Positions 36,457-44,765 of a stretch of 64,000 nt of DNA are shown piece by piece. Numbering within the stretch: position 1 is the first letter of the stretch; every line of letters starts with the position of its first letter. The notes under the pieces were generated by a model. It was not told the origin of the DNA, ran no database searches, and was given only the letters and a program-made list of their open reading frames with translations. Made by a program: the position numbers and the translations under genes. Origin of the DNA: Exiguobacterium sp. FSL W8-0210 (lineage in GTDB: Bacteria > Bacillota > Bacilli > Exiguobacteriales > Exiguobacteriaceae); NCBI RefSeq assembly GCF_038006045.1, contig NZ_JBBOUK010000001.1, positions 599,001 to 663,000 on the forward strand, in the 5' to 3' direction.

Positions 36457-37170
36457 ATGGATATGCTGACTTGTGGAACGACTGAAGCGAATACATTCAT
36501 CTTATCACCTGAGACAAGAACGTTACTAGAGAGCTTCATGACGGAAACGACGTTCAAAAAGGATTCCATCGTCTGTTGGGAAGGGGAAATGAACGACAAG
36601 TTGTTTTATGTGAAACAAGGAGGCGTCAAACTATCGAAGTTGACGAAAAAAGGCAGTCCATTACTGATGTTCTTATATTTCAAAGGGGATCTATTTGGTG
36701 AATTTGATGTAGGAGAAGCTTTTCCGAGTTCATACAGTATCGAGACGATGGAGGATAGTATCATCGGTTTCCTCTCAAAAGAAAAATTAGAGGAACTCAT
36801 GAGAAAGGATGGTACTTTTGCGCTTGAGATCATGCGGTGGCAAGCATTGATGCGGAAACAGACGGAGACTAAATTGCGCGACTTGCTATTGTTCGGAAAA
36901 CCGGGTGCGTTAGCTTCGACGTTACTTCGTCTCATCGCGATGGAAGGGGGACAAGTAGGAGAAACCTACCGTCTTGCAAAACGTCCATCCGATGGGGAGT
37001 TTGGTCAATTGATTGGCGCACCGCGTGAAACGGTCAATCGGATGTTCTCCCAGTGGAAAAAAGAAGGTGTCATTTCGATGACGCCAAAAGAAATCATCAT
37101 TCATGATGCACAATATCTGCGTGATCTGTGTCATTGTGAAGGATGCCCAGCAGGTGTTTGTCGAATTTAA
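36457..37170 (+). CDS. fnr: Fnr, Crp-family oxygen-sensing regulator (Bacillus type)
   Basis: This 237-residue Crp/Fnr protein has an N-terminal cyclic-nucleotide-like beta barrel, a dimer helix (about 108-140) and a winged helix with recognition motif GAPRETVNRMF. C225, C227, C230 and C235 form a cluster at the extreme C-terminus (CHCEGCPAGVC). In B. subtilis Fnr, C227, C230 and C235 plus an Asp bind a [4Fe-4S] cluster; the Asp corresponds to D142 here. The spacing match is exact, so this is very probably an oxygen-labile activator. GGAGAGGAG precedes the ATG. Confidence 0.9.
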   Translation: MDMLTCGTTEANTFILSPETRTLLESFMTETTFKKDSIVCWEGEMNDKLFYVKQGGVKLSKLTKKGSPLLMFLYFKGDLFGEFDVGEAFPSSYSIETMEDSIIGFLSKEKLEELMRKDGTFALEIMRWQALMRKQTETKLRDLLLFGKPGALASTLLRLIAMEGGQVGETYRLAKRPSDGEFGQLIGAPRETVNRMFSQWKKEGVISMTPKEIIIHDAQYLRDLCHCEGCPAGVCRI

Positions 37171-37183
37171 TAGATAGTGTACA

Positions 37184-37238
37184 AACAATTCAAACGTGAA
37201 GCAGAATTTTCTGCCTCATGTATGGATTGTTTTTTTTG
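37184..37238 (+). terminator. Terminator after fnr
   Basis: AACAATTC pairs with GGATTGTT around an inner GCAGAATTTTCTGC hairpin, then eight T. Confidence 0.8.
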
Positions 37239-37324
37239 TAGATGAGTCGTGCCTCCTTCTCTTGTTCAGATGTGAACTTTTTGTGTGTTTTTAGAAAGAA
37301 AAGTGCGGATTCTTCACATTTGAA

Positions 37325-37367
37325 GTGATATATATCACAGTTTCCGAACTTGCTGAATTCTTACAAT
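37325..37367 (+). promoter_or_regulatory. Fnr operator and promoter of the ba3 oxidase operon
   Basis: GTGATATATATCAC (37325-37338) is a perfect palindrome that fits the Fnr/Crp pattern TGTGA-N6-TCACA at 9 of 10 positions. TACAAT (37362-37367) is a -10 candidate with no -35 of its own. The operator is centred about 42 bases before the expected start, the class II activator position. Confidence 0.7.
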
Positions 37368-37402
37368 AAAGACAAGTTCAAAGCAGGAGAGGAGTAATCA
37401 CC

Positions 37403-37516
37403 ATGGACCAAAAATCAGAATCAAACCTCAAAGGAACATTTATTGCCGTCCTGATCGTAGCAGGTGTCATCATCGGGATGTGGAGTTCAATCTTTCTATT
37501 GTTCATATCACGTTAA
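37403..37516 (+). CDS. Cytochrome oxidase subunit IIa-like single-helix protein
   Basis: This 37-residue protein has one membrane helix (about 12-34), MDQKSESNLKG at the N-terminus and ISR at the end. It lies directly ahead of the ba3-type subunit II and is preceded by GGAGAGGAG. In Thermus ba3 oxidase, a small subunit IIa of this size and position replaces the missing helix of subunit II. The identity is inferred from place and size. Confidence 0.7.
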   Translation: MDQKSESNLKGTFIAVLIVAGVIIGMWSSIFLLFISR

Positions 37517-37528
37517 GGGGGAATCACG

Positions 37529-37999
37529 ATGCACATTCATCGTTTAGAAAAAATTTGGCTGATCTTCGGAGTAGCGATGCTAGCGGTCTTCTTGACCATC
37601 ATCGGTGTATCCGCTTTTGCATCGGGCAATCAACCACCATCCGATGCGACATTGATTGATCCGACGAAAGTCGATCAGACGAAACCGTTTGATAAACCAG
37701 GACTAAAAAAGATTGATGATGACCGATACGAAGCGGTCATCGTTTCACAAGCTTTTCAGTTTACACCAAAAGATATGGTCATACCTAAAGGGGCGACAGT
37801 CGATTTTCTCGTGACATCGAAGGACGTCGTTCATGGATTTGAAATCGTTAAGACGAACGTCAACATGATGGTCGTTCCCGGACATATTAATTCGATTGAG
37901 TATACGTTCAAGGAAGCAGGCGAATATCTCGTCGTATGTAATGAATATTGTGGTAATGCCCATCATATGATGGCAACGAAAATCAAGGTGGTGGAATAA
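37529..37999 (+). CDS. ba3-type cytochrome c oxidase subunit II (CuA)
   Basis: The 156-residue protein has one N-terminal helix (about 10-33) and an extracellular cupredoxin domain with the CuA ligands in VVCNEYCGNAHHMM (Cys-x3-Cys-x3-His) plus an upstream His (VVHGFE). Its short size and single helix are typical of the B-type (ba3) family. It would accept electrons from a cytochrome c-like donor outside the membrane. Strong ribosome site AAGGGGG. Confidence 0.9.
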   Translation: MHIHRLEKIWLIFGVAMLAVFLTIIGVSAFASGNQPPSDATLIDPTKVDQTKPFDKPGLKKIDDDRYEAVIVSQAFQFTPKDMVIPKGATVDFLVTSKDVVHGFEIVKTNVNMMVVPGHINSIEYTFKEAGEYLVVCNEYCGNAHHMMATKIKVVE

Positions 38000-38000
38000 G

Positions 38001-39692
38001 ATGAATGCCATTTCAAAAAAATTAAGACAGTTCGAGATGGAGCGTGGTCTGCCTGCTACCGTCATCGGAATTAAGGAAGCGAAGCTCGCTTTCGCACATG
38101 TTAGTTTTTCACTTGTCGCCTTATTGATTGGTGGTTTATGTGGATTGTTGCAAACGATGGTGCGGACAGGTGTCATTCCAGAAATTGCTGGAGTCGGCTA
38201 CTATGAGCTTCTCACTGCCCACGGGTTAATGCTTGCAATCGTCTTTACGACGTTATTCATTTTCGGATTATTGTTCTCATTTTTAGGTCAATCGTTCGGA
38301 CGATTCGAAGAGTTTCCGCGACGTCTCGGATGGGTCGGATTCTGGTTCATGATTCTTGGTGTCGTCCTCGTCACGTGGATGGTGCTTGCAGGAGAAGCTT
38401 CCGTCCTCTATACATTCTATGCACCACTCAAGGCACATCCAGTATTTTATATTGGACTCGTCATCTTCGTCGTCGGAACGTGGATTGCTTCTGGTGCCAT
38501 GTTCCGTATGTATGCTGATTATAAACGGGAACACCCTGGCGTTCATCCACCACTTCAAGCATACATGAGTATTATGACTGCCTTATTATGGGTGGTTGCG
38601 ACACTCGGCGTAGCAGCGACGATTCTCTTTCAACTCCTTCCTTTATCTCTTGGTTGGACAGATAAGGTCGGGATCGAGCTATCCCGAACGCTATTTTGGT
38701 ACTTTGGTCATCCACTCGTCTATTTTTGGTTATTACCTGCTTATATCGTTTGGTATACGGTCATTCCGAAAATCGTTGGTGGGAAGATTTTTTCTGACGC
38801 GTTAGCGCGAATGTCATTTTTATTGTTCTTACTTTTTTCATTCCCAGTTGGTTTTCACCATCAATTGTTAGAGCCGGGGATTTCTGCATTTTGGAAGTAT
38901 GTCCAAGTCGTTTTGACATTCCTCGTCATCATCCCATCATTGATGACTGCCTTCTCGATGTTTGCGACATTCGAGCTAGCGGGTCGCCGTAAGGGAGCAA
39001 CTGGCATATTTGGTTGGGTGAAGAAAATGCCATATCGCGACGTCCGGTTCCTTGCACCGTTCATCGGGATGTTGTTCTTCATTCCAGCAGGTGCAGGTGG
39101 TGTCATTAATGCATCGCATCAGCTGAACATCATCGTTCACAACACATTGTGGGTTACGGGACACTTTCATATCACGGTCGGTGCCGCCGTCGCACTGACG
39201 TTCTTCGGAACAGCCTACTGGCTTGTCCCGCTCTTACGTGGTCGAACGTTAACAGCAGCAATGAATCGTCTTGGACTTATTCAAACGGCTGCCTGGACGA
39301 TCGGAATGCTCTTCATGTCGACTGCGATGCACATCTCAGGATTACTCGGTAATCCACGACGGACGGGACCAGCCACCTACTTCAAGGATTCAATCGTCGC
39401 TGACTGGATTCCATATCATGTCGCAATGGCGATCGGCGGAACGATTTTATTCATCTCGATTCTGCTATTCCTCTATGCGATGTTCCAACTTGCATTCCGA
39501 GCGCCAAAAGGAACGGAAGAATTTCCGATTGCTGAAACGGAAGAAGAGGCGATGGCAACGCCACTCTTCTTTGAAAATTGGAAGCTATGGATTTTCGTGA
39601 CGTTCGCTTTGATTGCGTTTGCGTACACGGTACCGATTTGGCATATGATTGAAAATGCCCCTCCAGGAGCTCCCGGATGGAGACTCTGGTAA
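38001..39692 (+). CDS. ba3-type cytochrome c oxidase subunit I
   Basis: This 563-residue haem-copper oxidase catalytic subunit has about 13 helices. The haem ligands are seen in the TAHGLMLAIV helix and VTGHFHITVG. The CuB site is in FGHPLVYFWLLPAYIVWYT. The B-type subfamily has high oxygen affinity, fitting a microaerobic role. It is separated from subunit II by 1 base. An Fnr-type site before the operon supports induction when oxygen falls. Confidence 0.92.
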   Translation: MNAISKKLRQFEMERGLPATVIGIKEAKLAFAHVSFSLVALLIGGLCGLLQTMVRTGVIPEIAGVGYYELLTAHGLMLAIVFTTLFIFGLLFSFLGQSFGRFEEFPRRLGWVGFWFMILGVVLVTWMVLAGEASVLYTFYAPLKAHPVFYIGLVIFVVGTWIASGAMFRMYADYKREHPGVHPPLQAYMSIMTALLWVVATLGVAATILFQLLPLSLGWTDKVGIELSRTLFWYFGHPLVYFWLLPAYIVWYTVIPKIVGGKIFSDALARMSFLLFLLFSFPVGFHHQLLEPGISAFWKYVQVVLTFLVIIPSLMTAFSMFATFELAGRRKGATGIFGWVKKMPYRDVRFLAPFIGMLFFIPAGAGGVINASHQLNIIVHNTLWVTGHFHITVGAAVALTFFGTAYWLVPLLRGRTLTAAMNRLGLIQTAAWTIGMLFMSTAMHISGLLGNPRRTGPATYFKDSIVADWIPYHVAMAIGGTILFISILLFLYAMFQLAFRAPKGTEEFPIAETEEEAMATPLFFENWKLWIFVTFALIAFAYTVPIWHMIENAPPGAPGWRLW

Positions 39693-39703
39693 GACAGTGA
39701 AGA

Positions 39704-39735
39704 GGGGACTGACTCAAAAAAAGAATGACGCGTCA
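39704..39735 (+). repeat. Left arm of an interrupted inverted repeat
   Basis: GGGGACTGACTCAAAA followed by AAAGAATGACGCGTCA. Both parts recur in reverse complement at 41535-41626, beyond the IS. Confidence 0.7.
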
Positions 39736-39756
39736 TTACACACCATTTCCTCAGGT

Positions 39757-39814
39757 GAGACACAAGCCAGTTTTCCTGCTTCATTTAAGCAGGAAAACTG
39801 GCTTGTTTGTCTCT
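39757..39814 (+). terminator. Strong hairpin/terminator after the oxidase operon
   Basis: GAGAC-a-CAAGCCAGTTTTCCTGCT pairs with its complement ending GGCTTGttTGTCTC. The 18-base core is perfect. It lies inside the interrupted repeat element. Confidence 0.75.
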
Positions 39815-39860
39815 GACAACGCATAAATACGTTTTTTCCTGTAGGAGTGATATGCTCCCC

Positions 39861-39901
39861 AAAAAGTAGACAGTTGAAATAACAAAAACTGTCTACTTTT
39901 T
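39861..39901 (+). repeat. 14-bp palindrome at the IS left end
   Basis: AAAAAGTAGACAGT (39861-39874) and ACTGTCTACTTTTT (39888-39901) are perfect complements just before orfA. It can act as a terminator for outside transcription or mask the orfA ribosome site. Confidence 0.75.
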
Positions 39902-39917
39902 GAAGGGAGCTTTTTCT

Positions 39918-40595
39918 ATGACTAAATCTAAGTTTTCGTCAGATGAAAAACTACGAATTATTAAGATGTGTGAAGACCGAATCGACTCGATCAAATCGAT
40001 TGCCTCGCTCTTCGAGCTTTCAGTCACCACCTTAAATAGATGGAGGACAAAATATCGTACGGGCGGCTCCATGGCACTTCGTAATCGAACAGAGTGGACG
40101 CGTTATCCGGAAGAACTGAAGATGAAGGCTATACGTGCAGTACTCGACCAAAAGGAATCGCTTATTAGCGCTACGGCACGGTTTGATATCTCGGATAGAA
40201 GCCTACTTGCGAAGTGGATAGAGAGGTATACTAGTCATAGTACTCAAGGGAAACCATTGAAGGAGCGATCCACTATGACTAAAGGTAGAACCACTACATT
40301 CGAAGAGCGTGTCCAGGCAGTCATGGACTGTATACAGAACAGAAAAGACTATCAAAGCATCATGAAGACCCATCGGGTCTCGTACCAACAAATTTATAGC
40401 TGGGTAAGAAAGTTCGAGAAGGACGGAATCGACGCACTGATGGACCGTCGCGGACGTCAGAAGCCAGTAGAAGAATTGACGGATACAGACCGTTTGGCGT
40501 TGGATCTGAAACGACTCGAGAAAGAAAATGAGCGTCTACGCATGGAGAACGATTTCTTAAAAAAGTTAGAGGAGATCGAGAGGAGGTCACGTTAA
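39918..40595 (+). CDS. IS3-family transposase OrfA
   Basis: This 225-residue DNA-binding protein has two helix-turn-helix units, one at about 5-45 (SSDEKLRIIKMCEDR...SVTTLNRW) and one at about 125-160 (TFEERVQAVMDCI...SYQQIYSWVRKF). A leucine-zipper-like coiled coil near the end (DLKRLEKENERLRMENDFLKK) would let OrfA and OrfAB pair. The ATG follows AAGGGAGC. The slippery site A AAA AAG (40559-40565) is near the end of the frame. Confidence 0.9.
   Translation: MTKSKFSSDEKLRIIKMCEDRIDSIKSIASLFELSVTTLNRWRTKYRTGGSMALRNRTEWTRYPEELKMKAIRAVLDQKESLISATARFDISDRSLLAKWIERYTSHSTQGKPLKERSTMTKGRTTTFEERVQAVMDCIQNRKDYQSIMKTHRVSYQQIYSWVRKFEKDGIDALMDRRGRQKPVEELTDTDRLALDLKRLEKENERLRMENDFLKKLEEIERRSR
40559..40565 (+). 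other. Programmed -1 frameshift site (A AAA AAG)
   Basis: The heptamer is in the correct phase (TTA AAA AAG in orfA), and slipping -1 enters the orfB frame without a stop. It is the standard IS3 signal to make OrfAB. Confidence 0.8.
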
Positions 40596-41479
40596 GTCAA
40601 ATTCGTCTTCAAGATAAATATGAAGCCATTCAATCATCGGTAGAGCAATTTGGTTACCCGATCATCGCCCTGTGTCACCTCGCTGGAGTCTCGCGCGCTG
40701 CCTACTACAAGTGGTTACGCCGGATTGGTATACCACAGACTCGTGAGACGGAGAACATGAAAATCATCGAAGAGATGAACGAGATCCACCTTACGGTGAA
40801 CGGAATCTATGGCTACCGACGGATGACATTGAACCTGAAACGTCGTTTCGGAAGAAACGTCAACGCGAAGCGTGTCCGTCGCCTGATGCATGTCGCCGGT
40901 ATTCATTGCGTCATACGCCGGAAACGTCCTTTGTATATTCGTAATCGCCCTCAACAGACTGCAGAGAACATTCTGAACCGTGATTTCAACGCCGCAGGAC
41001 CGAACCAAAAATGGGTGACGGATGTCACGGAACTGAAGTATGGCGCCTCTCAGAAGGCGTATTTGAGCGCCATTCTGGACCTATATGATGGATCCATCCG
41101 TGCCTTCGTTCTTGGGCATTCCAATAATAATCAGCTTGTGTTCGATACTCTTGAACACGCCCTACAGGGCGCATCCGGAAGTCGTCCCTTGCTTCATAGT
41201 GATCGAGGATTTCAATATACTTCTCATGCGTTTCGTCATATGACACGCGTGGCAGGCATTACACAAAGTATGTCTCGGGTTGGAAGATGTATTGATAACG
41301 GACCGATGGAGTCCTTTTGGGGAGCGTTGAAGTGCGAAAGTTATTATCTACATAAGTTTGCGGAGTTCGACGAACTCCGACTCGCAATCCAGAAATATAT
41401 TTACTTCTACAATGAAGAACGATATCAACAACGATTAAACGGCTTGGCTCCATTAGAATACAGAGCGCAAGCCGTTTAA
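40565..41479 (+). CDS. IS3-family transposase OrfB (DDE integrase)
   Basis: The frame is in the -1 phase relative to orfA and opens near 40565. The first in-frame ATG is only at 40757, within an HTH_21 domain (GIYGYRRMTLNLKRRFG), so the frameshift fusion is likely. The rve catalytic core has Asp in WVTDVTE, Asp in LLHSDRGFQYTS and Glu in MESFWGALKCE, a complete DDE triad. The end is the usual YNEERYQQRLNGLAPLEYR. Confidence 0.9.
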   Translation, partial: VRGDREEVTLSQIRLQDKYEAIQSSVEQFGYPIIALCHLAGVSRAAYYKWLRRIGIPQTRETENMKIIEEMNEIHLTVNGIYGYRRMTLNLKRRFGRNVNAKRVRRLMHVAGIHCVIRRKRPLYIRNRPQQTAENILNRDFNAAGPNQKWVTDVTELKYGASQKAYLSAILDLYDGSIRAFVLGHSNNNQLVFDTLEHALQGASGSRPLLHSDRGFQYTSHAFRHMTRVAGITQSMSRVGRCIDNGPMESFWGALKCESYYLHKFAEFDELRLAIQKYIYFYNEERYQQRLNGLAPLEYRAQAV

Positions 41480-41534
41480 AGGATTTTTATTATTTGTCCT
41501 GTTTACTTGACAGGGAGCAGTTCAGAGTTGCGTG

Positions 41535-41626
41535 TGACGCGTCATTCTTTTTATTACGAGATAAGGGAGGCAGATCATCAATCTGCCTCCCTTATCTTTG
41601 TAGAGACTGACTTTTGAGTCAGCCCC
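41535..41626 (+). repeat. Right arm of the interrupted inverted repeat, with two hairpins
   Basis: TGACGCGTCATTCTTTT (41535-41551) complements the left arm. A 15-bp hairpin around ATAAGGGAGGCAGAT (about 41560-41596) and a small CTGACT/AGTCAG hairpin follow. It ends with TTTTGAGTCAGCCCC (41612-41626), the complement of the left outer end. The right arm has about 59 bases not found on the left. Confidence 0.7.
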
Positions 41627-41669
41627 TTATTTGCGTGAGCTTAAGGAATAAGTAATGAAGGGCTAAATC

Positions 41670-42299
41670 TTATTTGACGAGATTATGCTTGAAGGCATAG
41701 ACGACAGCTTGTGTACGGTCTACGACATCGAGTTTCGATAAGATGTTCGAGACGTGTGTCTTAACGGTTTTTAAGGAAATGAATAATTCGTCTGCGATTT
41801 CTTGGTTCGCCATACCACGAGCCATCAATTGAAGAACTTCCTGCTCACGTTCCGTCAAATCGTCATGCAAGTGTGTCGTAGGACGACGAAGACGTTCCAT
41901 CATTTTACCGGTCACTTGTGCTGCCATGACAGATTGACCGTTTGCCGTCTTGCGAATCGCTTCTGCGATGTCAAAGGCGCTAGCCGTTTTTAAGACATAA
42001 CTCATCGCACCGGCTTCAATGACAGGATAAACTTTCTCATCATCAAGAAAACTCGTCACGACGAGAATTTTTGCTTCCGGCCAGTCTTTGCGGATCAGTC
42101 GTGTTCCTTCGACACCATCGACTGGTTCCATCACTAAATCCATCAAGATGACATCCGGTCGGTGTTCAAGCGCAAGCAAGGCTCCTGCTTGACCATCCGA
42201 CGCTTCGGCGACGACCTCGATGTCTGGTTGTGTGGAGAGGAAAGCAGACACACCGGCCCGGACCATCTCGTGATCATCTACTAATAATACGCGTATCAT
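41670..42299 (-). CDS. liaR: Response regulator LiaR (NarL family)
   Basis: This 209-residue protein has a receiver domain with VDDHEMVRAGV, phospho-acceptor D54 (ILMDLVMEP) and KT at the expected Lys site, plus a LuxR-type HTH at the C-terminus (ADELFISLKTVKTHVSNILSKL). It is the last gene of a lia operon and is coupled to liaS (ATGA). LiaR activates envelope-stress genes including its own operon in B. subtilis. Confidence 0.9.
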   Translation of the reverse strand: MIRVLLVDDHEMVRAGVSAFLSTQPDIEVVAEASDGQAGALLALEHRPDVILMDLVMEPVDGVEGTRLIRKDWPEAKILVVTSFLDDEKVYPVIEAGAMSYVLKTASAFDIAEAIRKTANGQSVMAAQVTGKMMERLRRPTTHLHDDLTEREQEVLQLMARGMANQEIADELFISLKTVKTHVSNILSKLDVVDRTQAVVYAFKHNLVK

Positions 42300-43321
42300 G
42301 CTTGCACCATCCGATCTTTTCTAAGTTTGACTTCGATTTGGGTTCCTTGTCCCGGAACACTGACAAGACGAATCGTTCCGCCCATCTCAGCCGTTCGTTC
42401 CCGCATCGAATTAATGCCATAAGAGGCAAGTTTTTTTTCATCAACGACGAATCCAACACCATCATCGTTCATGCTTAAAATGATCGTTTCGTTGAATTGT
42501 CGGAGTTCGATATCCATATGAGACGCTTTCGCGTGACGTAAGGCATTCGTCAATCCTTCTTGAACGATCCGGAATAACTCGTTTTCGATTTGTCGTGGAA
42601 GTGACATCTCTTCTAACTTCCAACTCAATTGTGTGGACTGCTTTCTAGATAATTCTTCGAGCAGTTGCGAAAGTCCTTGTTGTAACGTCATTCCTTCGAG
42701 TTCGACAGGGCGAAGCTGAAGTAAGAGGGAGCGCATTTCAGATTGCGCCGTTTGCGCCATCGTCTCGACCATCTCAATCTGTTTGGCAGCAGCTTCAGGT
42801 TGAGACAGAATCGTCTGTTTAGCTGCTGTCGTCATCATCGAGATGGCATAGAGCTGTTGCGAAACGGAATCGTGTAAATCACGTGCGAGTCGTTTTCGTT
42901 CTTCCGTGACGGCTTGAACTCTTGCTTGTTCAACATGTTGTGGACGTGTACTGATTTTTTGGACGGTCTCGACTTGTTCGTCGATACGTTTTCCAATCCG
43001 CGACAAGCGCGTCAACGTATGAAAGTAGGGACCCGGAACGATCGTCACATCTTTTCCTTGCTCGAGTTCAATGATGGCAGTCGTGACACGTTTGAAGTCA
43101 CGTCGTAAGAAAAAGTAATGCATGCTACCGATGGCAAGCGGTAGTAATAACGAGAGTCCGATAACGAGTAGAAGGACAGGGAAATCTTGTTGACGGACGA
43201 ATAGGACATGCCAATCGACTTGTCGTGTACTTAAGAATAACAACGTTGTCATGACAGCCGTCAAAAAGCCCGTCATGACTTGGAGGGCAATGACACCAAG
43301 CGGGAATTGATCACGCTTCAT
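42296..43321 (-). CDS. liaS: Sensor histidine kinase LiaS
   Basis: This 341-residue intramembrane-sensing kinase has two N-terminal helices (about 8-31 and 47-72) with almost no extracellular loop. It continues with a coiled linker, HisKA_3 with H150 in ARDLHDSVSQQLYAI, and a HATPase domain. LiaS is held in check by LiaF and responds to lipid II-cycle disruption. It overlaps liaF by 4 bases. Confidence 0.9.
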   Translation of the reverse strand: MKRDQFPLGVIALQVMTGFLTAVMTTLLFLSTRQVDWHVLFVRQQDFPVLLLVIGLSLLLPLAIGSMHYFFLRRDFKRVTTAIIELEQGKDVTIVPGPYFHTLTRLSRIGKRIDEQVETVQKISTRPQHVEQARVQAVTEERKRLARDLHDSVSQQLYAISMMTTAAKQTILSQPEAAAKQIEMVETMAQTAQSEMRSLLLQLRPVELEGMTLQQGLSQLLEELSRKQSTQLSWKLEEMSLPRQIENELFRIVQEGLTNALRHAKASHMDIELRQFNETIILSMNDDGVGFVVDEKKLASYGINSMRERTAEMGGTIRLVSVPGQGTQIEVKLRKDRMVQA

Positions 43322-44037
43322 ATCGAAGACACCTCCACGTTGCCAATACCGAGCATGACATGAATGCGAACCTTCCGCGTCGCTTCACCGTATTCCGGTG
43401 CCCGGAATTGAATGCGTCGATTAAAGAAGGTCGGAATCCGGCGGATGTCCGTCTTGACGCTTCCGAAGCCGATTGACGTGTCGAGTGTATAGTCGTAGCC
43501 GGACGGTAAAAGAATTCGGACGTCCCCGACGACACCACTGACGACGATCAAGGTCTCACCTTCCGGGACGTAAGCGTGCGTCAAATCGATTTCTAAATCC
43601 TTGACGATGAACTGTTCACTCAAATCCTGTAAGACGTATGGTGCATCGGCTTGAGTCGAGAAGGAGTAAGCGGGTTGAATCTTGATCCCTTCCTCTTCGT
43701 ATTGATGCGGAGCAATCCGTGAAAATAAAAATTCGCGGACAGAATGTCGTGTCACGAGAATGATCCCAAGATAGAGCAAGATACCAGCAATGACAAAACC
43801 GATGGCAGCCGAACTAAGGACGACGCCAGCAAGAATGATCGTACCGACGATGTAGAAGAGGATTGCTAATTTTTCATGATTGCGTCGTCGGAAATGAATC
43901 CCGACATAATACAGCAGGAACGGAAATAAGACACCAAACAATACATTTCCTGCACCGGACAATAGGTCATAGAACAGACCGAGGGCGAACAGGATCGATA
44001 CGTAACCGACCAGTTGTTTCGTACTTAATCGTCGCAC
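43318..44037 (-). CDS. liaF: LiaF, inhibitor of LiaSR signalling
   Basis: This 239-residue protein has about four N-terminal membrane helices and a C-terminal DUF2154/LiaF domain ending in RKVRIHVMLGIGNVEVSSI. The GTG start at 44037 follows AAAGGAG; an in-frame ATG 12 codons earlier lacks such spacing. LiaF binds LiaS and keeps it off without stress. Confidence 0.88.
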   Translation of the reverse strand: MRRLSTKQLVGYVSILFALGLFYDLLSGAGNVLFGVLFPFLLYYVGIHFRRRNHEKLAILFYIVGTIILAGVVLSSAAIGFVIAGILLYLGIILVTRHSVREFLFSRIAPHQYEEEGIKIQPAYSFSTQADAPYVLQDLSEQFIVKDLEIDLTHAYVPEGETLIVVSGVVGDVRILLPSGYDYTLDTSIGFGSVKTDIRRIPTFFNRRIQFRAPEYGEATRKVRIHVMLGIGNVEVSSI

Positions 44038-44096
44038 GATCAATCTCCTTTCTAACATGACAAAGGGAGGCATACGCCTCCTTCATCATTGACTGC

Positions 44097-44714
44097 TTAT
44101 TGGTGAATGCGGCGTTCGAGTTCAGCAATACGCGCATCGATATCATCTTCATCAACGGCTGGTTGTTTTGCTTCAGGCTCTTCTGCCGTGAACGGATGTG
44201 CTTCTTCTTTTATAGTAGCATTTGGTTCGCGATCTAGCACCTGGTTCATCTTGTTTTTTAAGTTCGAGACGTTTTCACGCATCATCCATTCGTACCGTTT
44301 GTTTTGTAGATCTTCGAGCTTCAAATTCAACTCGAGGGCTTCACGTTCCAATTCATTCAGCTCGCGTTTCGTCTCAGCGACGAGTTCTTCGAAGAAGCGG
44401 TATTGCTCCCCATAATGCTTCGATTCGATGGCTGCGCGCTCAGCCAGTTGTTGTTCACCGGCTTTGTTTGCGATTTCGACTTGCTTGAAGCGTTTATCTG
44501 CTAAATCCTTCGCTTCTTCTTGTTTATGCGTTAATTCTTGCAGTAATGTCCGTTGACGCTCGAGAAGTCGATCAATCTCTTTTAAATCAGCTTCTGTAGA
44601 TCGAATATGACGAACGAGCTTTTTAGCAGGTACTTCACCCTGTTCGGCTGCTTTTTTGACTTCTGTCATCATTTGTGTCGCAAAATCGTTAAGTTGATCA
44701 AATACGTTTTTCAT
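44097..44714 (-). CDS. PspA/IM30 family protein (LiaH-like)
   Basis: This 205-residue coiled-coil protein of the PspA/LiaH family has long heptad-like helices (from DFATQMMTEVKKAAEQ through ELEREALELNLKLEDLQNKR). It would form rings or rods that protect the membrane from the inside. AAGGAGG lies before the ATG at 44714. The place in the operon equals liaH. The last 30 residues are variable and acidic. Confidence 0.85.
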   Translation of the reverse strand: MKNVFDQLNDFATQMMTEVKKAAEQGEVPAKKLVRHIRSTEADLKEIDRLLERQRTLLQELTHKQEEAKDLADKRFKQVEIANKAGEQQLAERAAIESKHYGEQYRFFEELVAETKRELNELEREALELNLKLEDLQNKRYEWMMRENVSNLKNKMNQVLDREPNATIKEEAHPFTAEEPEAKQPAVDEDDIDARIAELERRIHQ

Positions 44715-44765
44715 GAAAAAATTCCTCCTTGGAAGTGGCGAATGATATCGGGTCACACATTTTGA

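Larger units (their letters stand above)
39853..41519 (+). mobile_element. IS3-family insertion sequence (1,667 bp)
   Basis: The element is bounded by 21-bp imperfect inverted repeats: TGCTCCCcaaaAAGTAgACAG at 39853-39873 and the complement of TGCTCCCtgtcAAGTAaACAG at 41499-41519. It carries orfA and orfB with a -1 frameshift site and a full DDE triad, so it looks active. Flanks are GATA and GTTC, with no clear direct repeat. The two-HTH OrfA suggests the IS150 subgroup. It lies inside an older hairpin element. Confidence 0.9.

Noticed and set aside
40757-41479. OrfB starting at the ATG at 40757
   Set aside because: That start falls inside the HTH_21 region and would leave out ~60 residues. 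The -1 frameshift from orfA gives the expected full transposase.
39849-41523. Target-site duplication of the IS
   Set aside because: The bases next to the inverted repeats (GATA and GTTC) do not match, so none is claimed.
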